NCBI GenBank assembly: GCA_035628915.1 | Contig: DASPIW010000061.1 | Span: forward strand, 1-64,000 | Direction of reading: 5' to 3' | DNA from: JARBUG01 sp035628915 | Lineage (GTDB): Bacteria; Bacillota; Sulfobacillia; Symbiobacteriales; Symbiobacteriaceae | Length of the DNA stretch: 64,000 bases | Shown here: positions 43,749 to 52,620 of the stretch, piece by piece | Layout: each line of letters begins with the position of its first letter | Position numbering within the stretch: position 1 is the first letter of the stretch | Notes under the pieces: generated by a model | Databases searched by the model: none | The model's input: only the letters and a program-made list of their open reading frames with translations | What the model was told of the DNA's origin: nothing | Translations under genes and position numbers: made by a program

Positions 43749-44195
43749 CTATTCGTTTGTCTTCGCCCCTTCTCGCGCCCGCCGGATGCTGAGCGCATCC
43801 AGAAACCCCTGTAGAATGACCGCAGCCGCGATTTTGTCGATGACCTGCTTGCGCTTGGCCCGGCTGACGTCCGCCTGGAGCAGCACTCGCTCCGCGGCGA
43901 TGGTCGTCATCCGCTCATCATAGGTTTCCACCGGCAGCCCGGATTCCGCCTGCAGAGCCGCGACAAACGCCCGGGTGATCTCGGTCCGGGGGCTGTCGGT
44001 ACCGTTCATGTTGCGGGGCAAGCCGACCACCCAGCGCTCGACGCCGTACTGCCGGGCGATTTCGGCCAGCCGGGCGAAATCGTGCGCGGGCGCCTTGCGG
44101 CGAATCACTTCCAGCCCCTGGGCCGTCCAGCCCAGTTCGTCGCTCAGCGCCACACCGATTGTCTTATCCCCCAGATCAAGTCCGCCGATACGCAT
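43749..44195 (-). CDS. ruvX: Putative Holliday junction resolvase / pre-16S rRNA nuclease
   Basis: 148 residues. The RNase H-like fold has the first catalytic Asp in RIGGLDLGDKTIGVALSDE, WVVGLPRNMNGTDSP in the middle and the later acidic residues in VETYDERMTTIAAERVLLQ and DKIAAAVILQGFLD. The YqgF family processes the 5' end of 16S rRNA or acts on junction DNA. It lies 6 bases downstream of the rhomboid gene and starts the ruvX/DUF1292/mltG set. Confidence 0.95.
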   Translation of the reverse strand: MRIGGLDLGDKTIGVALSDELGWTAQGLEVIRRKAPAHDFARLAEIARQYGVERWVVGLPRNMNGTDSPRTEITRAFVAALQAESGLPVETYDERMTTIAAERVLLQADVSRAKRKQVIDKIAAAVILQGFLDALSIRRAREGAKTNE

Positions 44196-44201
44196 ACAGA
44201 A

Positions 44202-44894
44202 TCATCTCCCCGCGAGCGGCGCCTTAGGTTCGGGACGGAGCAGGCGAACCAGGGCGAAGCCGCTGAGAAAACCGCTGATGTGCGCCCAGAACGCGACCGT
44301 CTGGGTCACCTCGGCAGCCCAGATGGGGGTCAGGCCGCTGAAGAGCTGCATCAAAAACCAGAGGGCCAGGAAGAGCCAGGCCCGCACGGGCACAGCCGGT
44401 ATGATGATGCCCAGATGAAAGAGCGTCAGCACCCGGGCGCCGGGAAAGCTCAGCAGGTAGGCCCCCAGCACGCCTGCCACGGCGCCAGATGCGCCGATAG
44501 TTGGCACCGCCGATGTCGGATTGGCGAAGATGTGCGCGAGATTGGCCAGTATGCCGCACAGCAGGTAAAAGAGTATGTACCGCCCGTGGCCGAGAAGATC
44601 TTCGACGTTGTCGCCAAAGACCCAGAGATAGAGCATGTTCCCGAGCAGGTGCATCCAGGAACCGTGGAAGAAGGTGCTGGTCACCAGCGTCACCAGCGGC
44701 CAGCCGCCGGTCGCCAGCCAGGCCCTCAGGGCCAGGGTCTGCGTGGGTACTACGGCGAACAGATCCAGCAGGTCGTAAACCGCTTGGTCGGCTGCTACTT
44801 CGGCCAGGAAGACCAGGAGGTTGACGGCGATCAATCCCCAGGTCACGTAGGGGCGCCGGCGGCGCCGGATGTTGTCATGGAGCGGGAAAACCAT
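44202..44894 (-). CDS. Rhomboid-family intramembrane serine protease
   Basis: 230 residues from the ATG at 44894 (GGAGGG upstream). Six transmembrane helices. The conserved Trp/His motif is STFFHGSWMHLLGNMLYLW, the catalytic Ser is in TIGASGAVAGVLGAYL, and the catalytic His in FWAHISGFLSGFAL. Rhomboids cleave transmembrane helices of substrate proteins. It is inserted between ireB and ruvX relative to the usual gene order and starts the ruvX transcript. Confidence 0.93.
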   Translation of the reverse strand: MVFPLHDNIRRRRRPYVTWGLIAVNLLVFLAEVAADQAVYDLLDLFAVVPTQTLALRAWLATGGWPLVTLVTSTFFHGSWMHLLGNMLYLWVFGDNVEDLLGHGRYILFYLLCGILANLAHIFANPTSAVPTIGASGAVAGVLGAYLLSFPGARVLTLFHLGIIIPAVPVRAWLFLALWFLMQLFSGLTPIWAAEVTQTVAFWAHISGFLSGFALVRLLRPEPKAPLAGR

Positions 44895-45022
44895 CGCCAA
44901 TTCCCTCCGGAGTTTACCGCAAGGCGGTCGTGATGTAAATAGGTTGTGCCGCTTCCGGGCGCACATATCCTTTGCGGCGGCGATTCAACCTATGGGTGAG
45001 TCTTCCGCGGAGGTGCATAGCT

Positions 45023-45454
45023 TTGAAACTGAACCAACTGATGACCAAGAACGTCCGCTCTGTGACGCCCGATTCCTCGATCCAGGAAGCTGCCCGCATC
45101 ATGGCCGACATCAACTGCGGCTCCGTGCCGGTCGTTCAGAACGACAAGGTCGTCGGTGTCGTTACCGACCGGGACATCGTGCTGCGCTCCGTCGCCAAGG
45201 GCGGCAATGCTGCCACCGGCAAGGTCTCCGAGTGCATGTCGAGCGATGTGATCACCGCCACCCCCGACACCGATGCCCATGAAGCAGCCCGCCTGATGGC
45301 CAGCCGGCAAATCCGCCGCCTGCCCGTGGTGGAGAACGGCCGCCTGTGCGGCATTGTGGCGCTGGGCGACCTCGCGACGGTCAACATTCACGTAAACGAG
45401 GCCGGCGAGGCCCTTTCGCACATCTCCGAGCCGGCGCAGCCCGGGGCGCACTAG
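45023..45454 (+). CDS. Two-CBS-domain protein
   Basis: 143 residues. A TTG start at 45023 is 9 bases after GGAGG. Two CBS domains fill it: LMTKNVRSVTPDSSIQEAAR with GSVPVVQNDKVVGVVTDRDI, and CMSSDVITATPDTDAHEAAR with RRLPVVENGRLCGIVALGDL. Such stand-alone CBS pairs bind adenine nucleotides and regulate partners; related Bacillus proteins respond to stress. It is divergent from the rhomboid gene. Confidence 0.92.
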   Translation: MKLNQLMTKNVRSVTPDSSIQEAARIMADINCGSVPVVQNDKVVGVVTDRDIVLRSVAKGGNAATGKVSECMSSDVITATPDTDAHEAARLMASRQIRRLPVVENGRLCGIVALGDLATVNIHVNEAGEALSHISEPAQPGAH

Positions 45455-45491
45455 GGGGTTCCTGCGGGTTCGATCCCCAATGGACTTGCTA

Positions 45492-45580
45492 GGAGGCACG
45501 GGAGTAGCGAGAGCGCTCCCGTGCCTCCGACCGGGCAGATGGAGGGGTGGTGCGGGGAGGGTGACAACCCTCTCCGCACC
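45492..45580. repeat. Two strong GC hairpins
   Basis: GGAGGCACGGGAG pairs exactly with CTCCCGTGCCTCC (45492-45528), and GGTGCGGGGAGGGT pairs with ACCCTCTCCGCACC with one mismatch (45549-45580). Neither has a T-run. They lie between the CBS and ireB genes in a 230-base stretch with no gene and may be mRNA-stabilising or dispersed-repeat structures. Confidence 0.7.
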
Positions 45581-45666
45581 TACCTCCCCCTGCCTGTTGC
45601 GATGCAGTGCGCCGCGTCACGGCGGACAAGCCGCCGTGCCCGTGGCAAGTATAGTTTATACATTGA

Positions 45667-45696
45667 AAAGAAACGGGGGTGTGCTACCCCCGCTCC
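45667..45696 (-). terminator. Terminator of ireB
   Basis: CGGGGGT pairs with ACCCCCG around GTGCT or its complement. On the minus strand it is followed by TTTCTTTTC. Confidence 0.8.
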
Positions 45697-45947
45697 TGAC
45701 CCTGCAGATATGAACGTACCAGTTCTTCCAGCAGTTCGTCGCGCTCCAGGCGCCGGATCAGATTCCGGGCGCCCTGGTGGCTGGTAATGTAGGTCGGATC
45801 CCCCGACAGCAGATACCCCACGATCTGATCGATGGGGCTGTATCCTTTCTCCTTAAGCGCTGCGTAAACCTTGCGCAGTACCTCGCCGGGATTTCGGTCT
45901 TCCGGTTTGTTGCGCCAGAATACCGTCTTATCGTTTACCTCGGGCAT
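45684..45947 (-). CDS. ireB: IreB-family regulatory phosphoprotein
   Basis: 87 residues (UPF0297/YrzL). The start at 45947 is set by family alignment. Conserved features: NDKTVFW at the N-terminus, VLRKVYAALKEKGYSPIDQI, VGYLLSGDPTYITSHQGARN and LIRRLERDELLEELV. IreB is phosphorylated by IreK-type Ser/Thr kinases in the family and influences cell-wall stress responses. In many Firmicutes it follows alaS and precedes ruvX; here a GH18-like gene and a GNAT gene separate it from alaS. Confidence 0.93.
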   Translation of the reverse strand: MPEVNDKTVFWRNKPEDRNPGEVLRKVYAALKEKGYSPIDQIVGYLLSGDPTYITSHQGARNLIRRLERDELLEELVRSYLQGQERG

Positions 45948-45980
45948 CGGATCACCGCCCCCCAAAGAGGATGTGTACGC

Positions 45981-47033
45981 ATGCGTATTCTCCCCCCTGC
46001 CGGACGAATCCTTTCACAGGGAGAGCGAAAACTGACGGTTCGCTGCCGGCTTCTGTTTGCAGCGGCGGCGCTGGCCCTTGTGACAGCCGCCTGCGGCCGT
46101 CCGGCGCCGATTCATCCCGGGGGGCAGTCGCAGCCGCCGCCGCTGGCTCAGCCGGAAGCGGTGGCGCCCGCCGAGCCCGAGCCCGAGCCGGCGCCGTCCT
46201 CCGCGCCGAAACCCGTTTTCCGGGCCGGAATCTGGCTCGACAGCCGCTGGGCGGAGCCCGGCGTGACGGATGAGGCCGTGGATGAGCTGGTCCGGGATCT
46301 GGCAGCCCGGGGCATCACCGACCTGTACGTGCGGGCCGGCTCGTTCCGGGCGGACGGCACCCTGGTGCTGCCTGAGGTAACCCGGGTCACCGCACTCCGC
46401 CGCGAAAGCGAACGCCGGGGTCTGCGGCTCTGGGCATGGGTCCCGGGGCTACGGCACCGCATGGACTTTTCCGCCCGCAAGACCGTGGATACGGCTGCTT
46501 CATCGGTCGTCAAGCTTGCAGCGGCGGGATTCGACGGCGTTCAGCTTGACCTGGAGCCAACGCCGGATGACGATGCGGGGTACCTGGCCTTGCTGGAGGC
46601 CGTGCGCGGCGCCCTGCCCAAAGGCAAGCTCCTGGGCGTCGCCACGCACCTGGTCCGCCCCCACCCACCCCGGGCGGAATGGTCGGCGGACTACTTCGCC
46701 GAAGTGGCACGCCGCGTCAGCCAGGTGGCGGTCATGGCCTATGATACCTACGCCGCCGCCCCGGAAGAATTCCGGTCAATCGTCGCCTACCAGACGGAGA
46801 TCGCCCTGGACCGAAGCCCCGCCGGCACTGAAGTGATCATCGGCGTGCCGACCTACGAAGATCGGACCGAGCGACACACGCCTGAGACCGAGCCGACCTG
46901 GGCTGGCTTCGCCGGCGTGGCCGACGGCTTTCGCCAGGCGGACCTGAGCGGACGGGTAACCGGGTGGGCCATCTACGCCCATTTCACAACCAGCGAGGCC
47001 GAATGGCGGCTCTTTGCGGACCGGCCCCGTTAG
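45981..47033 (+). CDS. GH18-like lipoprotein
   Basis: 350 residues. A long leader ends in the lipobox LVTAACG (Cys near residue 38), then a Pro/Glu/Ala tether. The catalytic-type domain has FDGVQLDLEPTPDDDAGYLA, which matches the GH18 DGxxxDxE motif with Asp and Glu in place, followed by VAVMAYDTYAAAPEEF and VIIGVPTYEDR strands of a TIM barrel. It should be attached to the outer membrane face and cut glycans such as cortex or peptidoglycan, but the substrate is not shown. It is divergent from ireB. Confidence 0.82.
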   Translation: MRILPPAGRILSQGERKLTVRCRLLFAAAALALVTAACGRPAPIHPGGQSQPPPLAQPEAVAPAEPEPEPAPSSAPKPVFRAGIWLDSRWAEPGVTDEAVDELVRDLAARGITDLYVRAGSFRADGTLVLPEVTRVTALRRESERRGLRLWAWVPGLRHRMDFSARKTVDTAASSVVKLAAAGFDGVQLDLEPTPDDDAGYLALLEAVRGALPKGKLLGVATHLVRPHPPRAEWSADYFAEVARRVSQVAVMAYDTYAAAPEEFRSIVAYQTEIALDRSPAGTEVIIGVPTYEDRTERHTPETEPTWAGFAGVADGFRQADLSGRVTGWAIYAHFTTSEAEWRLFADRPR

Positions 47034-47125
47034 GAGCCGCCACGGCCGACGCCACCGGGCTGCCCATTGGTGTGGACAGCGGTGATTGGCGTAACTGAGG
47101 CTGCTAATGTGGGGTATCGGAGACA

Positions 47126-47440
47126 TTTTGCCACGGAGTGCGCGGAAGTACGGAGGACACTGAATGGGACAATAGAATGGCCGCTGCGTGATTTCGCAAC
47201 GAAACCAACGCGGATTTCCGGGCAATAGCCTACGGTAAAGGACTTGTTATATTATATTTGATTATTAAATGGATAGCAGATCCCAAAAGGGACGTCAGAC
47301 AAGACCCCGAAACACATTTTCTTCCTGTTCCTATCCGCGTTTCCAAATCCGCCATCTGCGAAATCTGCGGCCATATCACATTCCCACTTCCACCGCCGCG
47401 ATTCCGTGTCTTCTTCCGCGGATTCCGTGGTAAAAATCCA
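47126..47440. mobile_element. MITE-like unit bounded by inverted CCRCGGA repeats
   Basis: The left end reads TTTTGCCACGGAGTGCGCGG from 47126. The right end, on the complementary strand from 47437, reads TTTTACCACGGAATCCGCGG. Between them is an AT-rich stretch of about 310 bases with no gene and short repeats of the CTGCGAAATCTGCGG kind. The left end resembles the palindrome at 42146. No clear target duplication is seen. It fits a small non-autonomous element or a pair of dispersed palindromic repeats. Confidence 0.5.
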
Positions 47441-47473
47441 TTCCCATCCCACGTTGAAGGCCCGTACCTTGAC

Positions 47474-47508
47474 AGAAGCCCATCCGGCACGAGACCGGAT
47501 GGGCTCCT
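47474..47508 (-). terminator. Hairpin after the GNAT gene
   Basis: AGCCCATCCGG pairs with CCGGATGGGCT just past the stop of the minus-strand GNAT gene. The T-run on that strand is weak. Confidence 0.6.
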
Positions 47509-47511
47509 TCG

Positions 47512-48081
47512 CTATTGTGTTACCGCTGCCTTCCGCTCCGCCTCCCGGGCCTCGAACTCGCCCCGGGTGATGCCCATGACGACGATGTCGTAGTACCGGC
47601 CGTCCCGGAAGAGCGCCTGCCTGCGGGCGCCTTCCCGCACGAAGCCGACCCGCTCGTAAGCAGCGATGGCCCGCCCGTTGAACTCGAAGACGTGCAGCTC
47701 CACCCGGTGCAGGCTCATGGCACCGAACCCGTGGCGCAGGATCAGCCGGAGGGCATCCTGCCCGTAGCCCCGGTTCCAGACCCGCTTCTCCCCGAGAAAG
47801 ATGGTGAGCATCGCGCTCTTGTTCCGCTCGCTCACCCGCCAGAGCCTGACGGAGCCGATCAGGCGGCCGTTCTTCTCGACGATGCCGAAGTCCGGCGACC
47901 CGCCGAGCCACTGAAAGAAGATCAGAAAGCCCAGCAGCAAAGCCGATGGCGGTTCCCCGCCCAGCTCTTCAAAGAGGAGATAGGCGACCTCGGGATTGGT
48001 CATGAACCGGCGCAGCGCCGGTGCGTCGCCGGGCTGCAAGGGCCGTATGCCGATTCGCTCACCCCAGGTCGTGCCTGCCAA
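47512..48081 (-). CDS. RimJ/RimL-type GNAT acetyltransferase
   Basis: 189 residues. The GNAT domain spans the protein: IGIRPLQPGDAPALRRFMTN, GRLIGSVRLWRVSERNKSAM, the acetyl-CoA loop GEKRVWNRGYGQDALRLIL, and ELHVFEFNGRAIAAYERVGF with the typical asparagine and tyrosine. The RimL-like group acetylates ribosomal-protein N-termini or amines. It lies 23 bases downstream of alaS on the same strand and is probably co-transcribed with it. Confidence 0.9.
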   Translation of the reverse strand: MAGTTWGERIGIRPLQPGDAPALRRFMTNPEVAYLLFEELGGEPPSALLLGFLIFFQWLGGSPDFGIVEKNGRLIGSVRLWRVSERNKSAMLTIFLGEKRVWNRGYGQDALRLILRHGFGAMSLHRVELHVFEFNGRAIAAYERVGFVREGARRQALFRDGRYYDIVVMGITRGEFEAREAERKAAVTQ

Positions 48082-48104
48082 TCCGGGTCACCTCTCTTCC
48101 CGCG

Positions 48105-50735
48105 CTACACGCCGGCCTGCTGGCCCACCAGCCCGGGCACCGCCTGCAGGGCCTCGCCCAGCTTCGCGGGGTCCTTGCCGCCGGCGGTAGCCATGTCCGG
48201 GCGCCCGCCCCCGCCGCCGCCGCAAATGGTTGCAACGGCCTTGACCAGGTTGCCGGCGTGGACTTTCTTACCCGCCAGGTCCCTGGTTACCGCAGCGACG
48301 AGATTCACCTTGCCGTCGCTGCTGACGGCGCCCAGAACCACCACGCCTGAGCCGATCTTATCGCGAATGGCGTCGGTCATATTACGCAGGTCATCCATGG
48401 TTGCGACCGGCGCCGTGCCCGCCACGACCTTGATGCCGCCCACGTCGCGCGCCTTGTTAATCAGTTCATCAACGCCGCCCGCAGCAAGCTTCGCCCTGAG
48501 CTGTTCCAGTTCCTTCTCCAGCTCACGGATGCGCCCCCGCAGCTGCTCGCCCGCCTGGGCGTGCTTCTCCTGGGCTTCCGCGAAGAACCGGATGACGCCG
48601 CCGCCCGTCACAGCCTCAAGCCGCCGGACGCCACCGCCGATGCCCGACTCGGAGACGATTTTGCAGTAGCCGATCTGTGCGACGTTCCTGACGTGCGTGC
48701 CGCCGCAGAGCTCCCGCGACCAGCCGTCGCCGACCTGCACCATGCGCACGGTGTCGCCGTACTTCTCGCCGAAGAGCGCCATGGCGCCCAGCGCCTTCGC
48801 CTCGTCAATCGGCATCTCCCGCCAGGAGACGTCCTCGGACCGCTCGATCTCGGCGTTCACGATCTCTTCGACCCGAGCGATCTCGTCGGCCGTCATGGGG
48901 CCGGTGTGGGTAAAGTCGAAGCGCAGCCGCTCCGGCGCCACCAGCGAACCGGCCTGCTGGACGTGCCCGCCCGCTACTATCCGCAGCGCCTTGTGCAGCA
49001 GGTGGGTCGCCGTGTGGTTCTTCATCGTCGCGAGCCGCTTGGTCTCGTCGACCGCCGCGGTCACGCTCTGGCCGGCTTCCAGGAAGCCCTGCTCAACCGT
49101 ACCGATGTGCAGCCAATGGCCGGAGGGCAGCTTCTTGGTATCCTCCACCGCCACCTTCAGGCCCTGTGCCGTCAGCGTGCCGCTGTCGCCGACCTGGCCG
49201 CCGCCTTCGGCGTAGAACGGGGTACAGCCCAGTACCACGACGACGCTGGAGCCGCTGCCGGCGCCGGTCGGGTTACCGTCCTCGTCGAAGACGCCCAGCA
49301 CGGTGGCAGTGCAGCTCAAGTTGTCGTAACCCATAAAGGCGGTCTTCGGGGTATCTTCGAGGTTCGCCGAAATGCGGGTGAGGCTCGCCTGCACGTAGGA
49401 GACGTCCCGGGCCGCCTTGGCGCGGGCCTTCTGCTCGGCCATCGCCTTCTGGTAGCCGACTTCGTCGACCGTGAAGCCGTGCTCCCGGGCGACGTCCCGG
49501 ACGATATCGAGCGGGAAGCCGTAGGTGTCGTAGAGCACGAACGCCTCGTTGCCGTCGACGGCGGTCCGGCCGTCCTGGCGCATGGTCCGCAAGATCTCCG
49601 CCATCCGCTCCATGCCCTGCTCCAGCGTCCGGAAGAAGCGCTCTTCTTCGCGCCGGACCTCATCTTGGACGATGGAGAGCTTCTCGCGCACTTCAGGGTA
49701 CGCATCGCCCATTACATCTGCGACCGACTGCGCCAGCTGGTGGACGAACGGGGCGGTGAAGCCCAGCGCCCGCCCGAAGCGGACGGCCCGCCGCAGGATG
49801 CGGCGCATCACATAGCCGCGCCCTTCGTTGGAGAAGCGGACGCCGTCGGCGATCAGGAACGTGCAGCAGCGGGTGTGGTCGGCAATGACCCGGAACGGCA
49901 CCGCATCCGGGCCGACTTCGTACTTCTTGCCGGACATCTGCTCGATCTTCGCGAAGATGGGCAGCCAGAGGTCGATCTCCCAGTTGGAGTAGACGCCCTG
50001 CATGATCGTCGCCATGCGCTCCAGGCCCAGGCCCGTATCGACGCCCGTCCGCTCCAGGGGGAACATGCCCTCCGGCGTCTGGTTATATTGCATGAAGACG
50101 TTGTTCCAGAACTCGCGCCAGCGGTCGCAGCCGCAGGTGTCAACGCGGCAGCCCCGGGGGTCGTCGCACGCATGCTCGGCGCCCATGTCCCAGAAGATCT
50201 CGGAGCAGGGGCCGCAGGGGCCCGTATCGCCCATGCGCCAGAAGTTGTCCTTTTCGCCCAGGCGGACGATCCGGTCGGCCGCGACGCCGACTTTCTTGTT
50301 CCAGATTTCAAAGGCCTGGTCGTCATCTTTATAGATGGAGACCCAAATCCGGTCGACGGGCAGGCCGAGCCACTCGGGCGACGTGATGAACTCCCAGGCG
50401 TAGTCCAGGGCGTCGTCTTTAAAGTAGTCGCCGAAGCTGAAGTTGCCCATCATCTCGAACATGGTGTGGTGGCGGGCGGTGAAGCCGACTTCGTCCAGGT
50501 CGTTGTGCTTGCCGCCGGCGCGGACGCACTTCTGAGCCGTCACGGCCCGGGTGTAGTCCCGCTTCTCCATGCCCAGGAAGGTGTCCTTGAACTGGTTCAT
50601 ACCTGCGTTGGTAAAGAGCAGGGTCGGGTCGCCGTGGGGCACCAGCGAGGAACTGGAGACATGGGTGTGGCCCTTGGACTTAAAGAAATCAATGAATGCC
50701 TGCCGGATCTCGTTGCCGGACATGTACCTGGGCAT
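48105..50735 (-). CDS. alaS: Alanine-tRNA ligase
   Basis: 876 residues. The start at 50735 follows AAGGAGG. Class II catalytic core with motif 1 (GHTHVSSSSLVPHGDPTLLF), motif 2 (KCVRAGGKHNDLDEVG) and motif 3 (GLGLERMATIMQG); editing domain with zinc ligands HTATHLLHKALR and CGGTH; C-terminal coiled coil and C-Ala domain with the Gly-rich GGGGGGRPDMA. A CGCD segment near GCRVDTCGCDRWREF is common in this clade. It charges tRNA-Ala in the cytoplasm. Expression is controlled by the upstream T-box. Confidence 0.97.
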   Translation of the reverse strand: MPRYMSGNEIRQAFIDFFKSKGHTHVSSSSLVPHGDPTLLFTNAGMNQFKDTFLGMEKRDYTRAVTAQKCVRAGGKHNDLDEVGFTARHHTMFEMMGNFSFGDYFKDDALDYAWEFITSPEWLGLPVDRIWVSIYKDDDQAFEIWNKKVGVAADRIVRLGEKDNFWRMGDTGPCGPCSEIFWDMGAEHACDDPRGCRVDTCGCDRWREFWNNVFMQYNQTPEGMFPLERTGVDTGLGLERMATIMQGVYSNWEIDLWLPIFAKIEQMSGKKYEVGPDAVPFRVIADHTRCCTFLIADGVRFSNEGRGYVMRRILRRAVRFGRALGFTAPFVHQLAQSVADVMGDAYPEVREKLSIVQDEVRREEERFFRTLEQGMERMAEILRTMRQDGRTAVDGNEAFVLYDTYGFPLDIVRDVAREHGFTVDEVGYQKAMAEQKARAKAARDVSYVQASLTRISANLEDTPKTAFMGYDNLSCTATVLGVFDEDGNPTGAGSGSSVVVVLGCTPFYAEGGGQVGDSGTLTAQGLKVAVEDTKKLPSGHWLHIGTVEQGFLEAGQSVTAAVDETKRLATMKNHTATHLLHKALRIVAGGHVQQAGSLVAPERLRFDFTHTGPMTADEIARVEEIVNAEIERSEDVSWREMPIDEAKALGAMALFGEKYGDTVRMVQVGDGWSRELCGGTHVRNVAQIGYCKIVSESGIGGGVRRLEAVTGGGVIRFFAEAQEKHAQAGEQLRGRIRELEKELEQLRAKLAAGGVDELINKARDVGGIKVVAGTAPVATMDDLRNMTDAIRDKIGSGVVVLGAVSSDGKVNLVAAVTRDLAGKKVHAGNLVKAVATICGGGGGGRPDMATAGGKDPAKLGEALQAVPGLVGQQAGV

Positions 50736-50757
50736 CGCGTGCAAACCTCCTTGATAA

Positions 50758-51015
50758 ATACACAAGACCCCCGCTCCTGACGCCTTATGCAGGCGCCAGG
50801 GGCGAGGGTCACACGCTCGCGGTACCACCCTGATTTTTCGCTCGTGCCAGTGATACCGGCCTGGCGGGCCGTCCCGCTTGAACTCGCGGGCCCCTCGGGG
50901 GTGGCGCCGGTCGCTTCGCGCAAGGCGCCCTTTCAGCCCGGGGGGCGCCCTCTCTCGTGCGGATGCGGCAGACCGTACTTCCCGTCATTGGGTTCGTTAT
51001 CCTGGATAATACATC
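50758..51015 (-). promoter_or_regulatory. T-box leader of alaS
   Basis: On the minus strand, the leader has the antiterminator T-box core GGGTGGTACCGCG and a terminator stem GACCCTCGCCCCTGGCGCC with its partner ending GGGGGTC and TTGTGTATTT. An AGTA motif (GGGAAGTACGG) and a GAGAGA stretch in the stem I region also fit. It reads uncharged tRNA-Ala by pairing with the specifier loop and the tRNA acceptor end, so alaS is switched on when alanyl-tRNA is short. The specifier codon itself was not pinned down. Confidence 0.88.
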
Positions 51016-51110
51016 TCTGCATGTCAGCTTGTCAAGGCGCAGGAGAACCGCTTCCAGTCACGAAGCGTCTCATAGGCGAGGAGTTCAGTCAATGAGGAGT
51101 GCATCATACC

Positions 51111-51836
51111 ATGTTGGACTATAACGATCTGGCGGCTGAGTATGCCCGGCATCGCCGCGTCCATCCCCTGGTGCTCAAGAGCCTGCTCGAAGACGGCCTT
51201 GTGAACGCCGACGCCACCGTACTGGAAGTGGGCTGCGGCACCGCCAACTACATCACGGCGATTCAATCGGCCACCGGCTGCTCCTGCCACGGCATCGACC
51301 CGTCGGTGGAGATGCTGCTTCAGGCGGCCCGCAAGGGCTTCCCGATTTCGCTGGATGAGGCGCGGGCCGAGTCTCTCCCTTTCCCCTCCGAAGCCTTCGA
51401 TCTGGTCTTTTCGGTCGATGTGATCCACCACGTGCAGGACCGCCCCGCTTACATGCGGGAGGCATACCGGGTGCTGAAGCCCGGCGGGCGCTTTGCAACG
51501 GTGACCGACTCGGAGTGGGTAATCCGCCACCGGATCCCCCTCACAGCCTATTGGCCGGAGACGGTGGATGTCGAACTGCGCCGCTACCCCGCCATGGCCG
51601 ATTTGGCCCGGCAGATGAACGACGCGGGCTTCGGGGCGGTCCGGGAGGCGCTGGTCGAGTTCCCGTGGGAGCTGACGGATGTGGGGCCGTTCCGGGATAA
51701 GGCGTTCTCCAGTCTGCATCTGATCGGTGACGATGCGTTCCGGCGCGGTCTGGCCCGCCTGGAGGCCGACGTGGCCCGGGGTCCCGTGCCATGTGTTTCG
51801 TATTACAGTCTGCTGTGGGGGAGCAAAGATGTCTGA
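51111..51836 (+). CDS. Class I SAM-dependent methyltransferase
   Basis: 241 residues. The ATG at 51111 is 11 bases after AGGAG; a GTG 12 bases earlier overlaps that site. SAM motif I is ATVLEVGCGTANYITAI, followed by CHGIDPSVEMLLQAA, AESLPFPSEAFDLVFSVDVI and HHVQDRPAYMREAYRVLKPG, a clean Methyltransf_11 pattern. It overlaps the nucleotidyltransferase gene by 8 bases and starts a three-gene operon. Confidence 0.92.
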   Translation: MLDYNDLAAEYARHRRVHPLVLKSLLEDGLVNADATVLEVGCGTANYITAIQSATGCSCHGIDPSVEMLLQAARKGFPISLDEARAESLPFPSEAFDLVFSVDVIHHVQDRPAYMREAYRVLKPGGRFATVTDSEWVIRHRIPLTAYWPETVDVELRRYPAMADLARQMNDAGFGAVREALVEFPWELTDVGPFRDKAFSSLHLIGDDAFRRGLARLEADVARGPVPCVSYYSLLWGSKDV

Positions 51837-52620
51837 TCGGATGCGGATTCTGGATTCGCTGCTGCAAGCCCTGGAGCCCATGGGGGAAGTGATCGCCTGC
51901 TGGGAGGCCGGCTCCAAGGCGACGGGCCGGCTTGACCAGTATTCGGACCTCGACCTGCAGCTGTTGGTGGAAGATGGCGCCGTCGATGCTGTACGCCGCG
52001 CCGCGGAGCAGGCGCTGCAGCGCCTGGCGCCGTTCGCGAAGCGCTACGAGCTCCCCCGGCCTTCGTGGCATGGGCACTGGCAGGCGTTCTATCAACTGCA
52101 GGGGTTTGATCCGCTGCTGCTGGTGGACCTGGTGATCATGGAACGCAAGGCGCCGGCCCGGTTCCTGGAGCCGGAGATCCATGGCGTTCCCACCGTCTAC
52201 TTCGACAAGGAAGGGCAGATCAAGTCCGTCCCGACGGATGCGGCGGCGTTCGCCGAGAAGCTGAGCCTGCGGCTGCCGGCCCTGGAGGAGCCGATGGAAC
52301 TCTTCCACCCCTTCGTGGAGAAGGAACTGCGCCGGGGGCGGGAGATTGACGCGATCGTCTTTTATCAGTCGTTTGTGGTAAACCGGCTGGTGGAGGCGCT
52401 GCGCATGCGCTACAGCCCGTGGCGGTACAATTTCGGGGCGCGGTATTTGCAGTACGACCTGCCGCCGGCAGTCTATGCCCGGGTACGGGAGCTCTATTTC
52501 GTGGCGGGGCCGGCGGAGTTGGCGGAGCGGAAGGCCGCGGCCCTGGCGTGGCTGCGGGAGACGCTGGCGGAGCTGAAAACGCTGGACTTCGTCTCGCTGT
52601 TGGAGGACGCGCGCCGATGA
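51829..52620 (+). CDS. Nucleotidyltransferase-fold protein
   Basis: 263 residues. The N-terminal nucleotidyltransferase core is present: WEAGSKATGRLDQYSDLDLQ has the GS.x9.DxD arrangement that binds metal and NTP, with LLVDLVIMERK as the third acidic strand. A helical C-terminal half (YQSFVVNRLVEALRMRYSPW, FGARYLQYDLPPAVYARV) resembles kanamycin/aminoglycoside-nucleotidyltransferase-like proteins. Substrate unknown; it could modify a small molecule or be a resistance-type enzyme. It overlaps both neighbours. Confidence 0.85.
   Translation: MSDRMRILDSLLQALEPMGEVIACWEAGSKATGRLDQYSDLDLQLLVEDGAVDAVRRAAEQALQRLAPFAKRYELPRPSWHGHWQAFYQLQGFDPLLLVDLVIMERKAPARFLEPEIHGVPTVYFDKEGQIKSVPTDAAAFAEKLSLRLPALEEPMELFHPFVEKELRRGREIDAIVFYQSFVVNRLVEALRMRYSPWRYNFGARYLQYDLPPAVYARVRELYFVAGPAELAERKAAALAWLRETLAELKTLDFVSLLEDARR

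Noticed and set aside
45455..45490. A tRNA T-arm-like sequence (GCGGGTTCGATCCCC) after the CBS gene
   Set aside because: No acceptor, anticodon or D arm can be built around it. It may be a remnant, but is not a tRNA gene.
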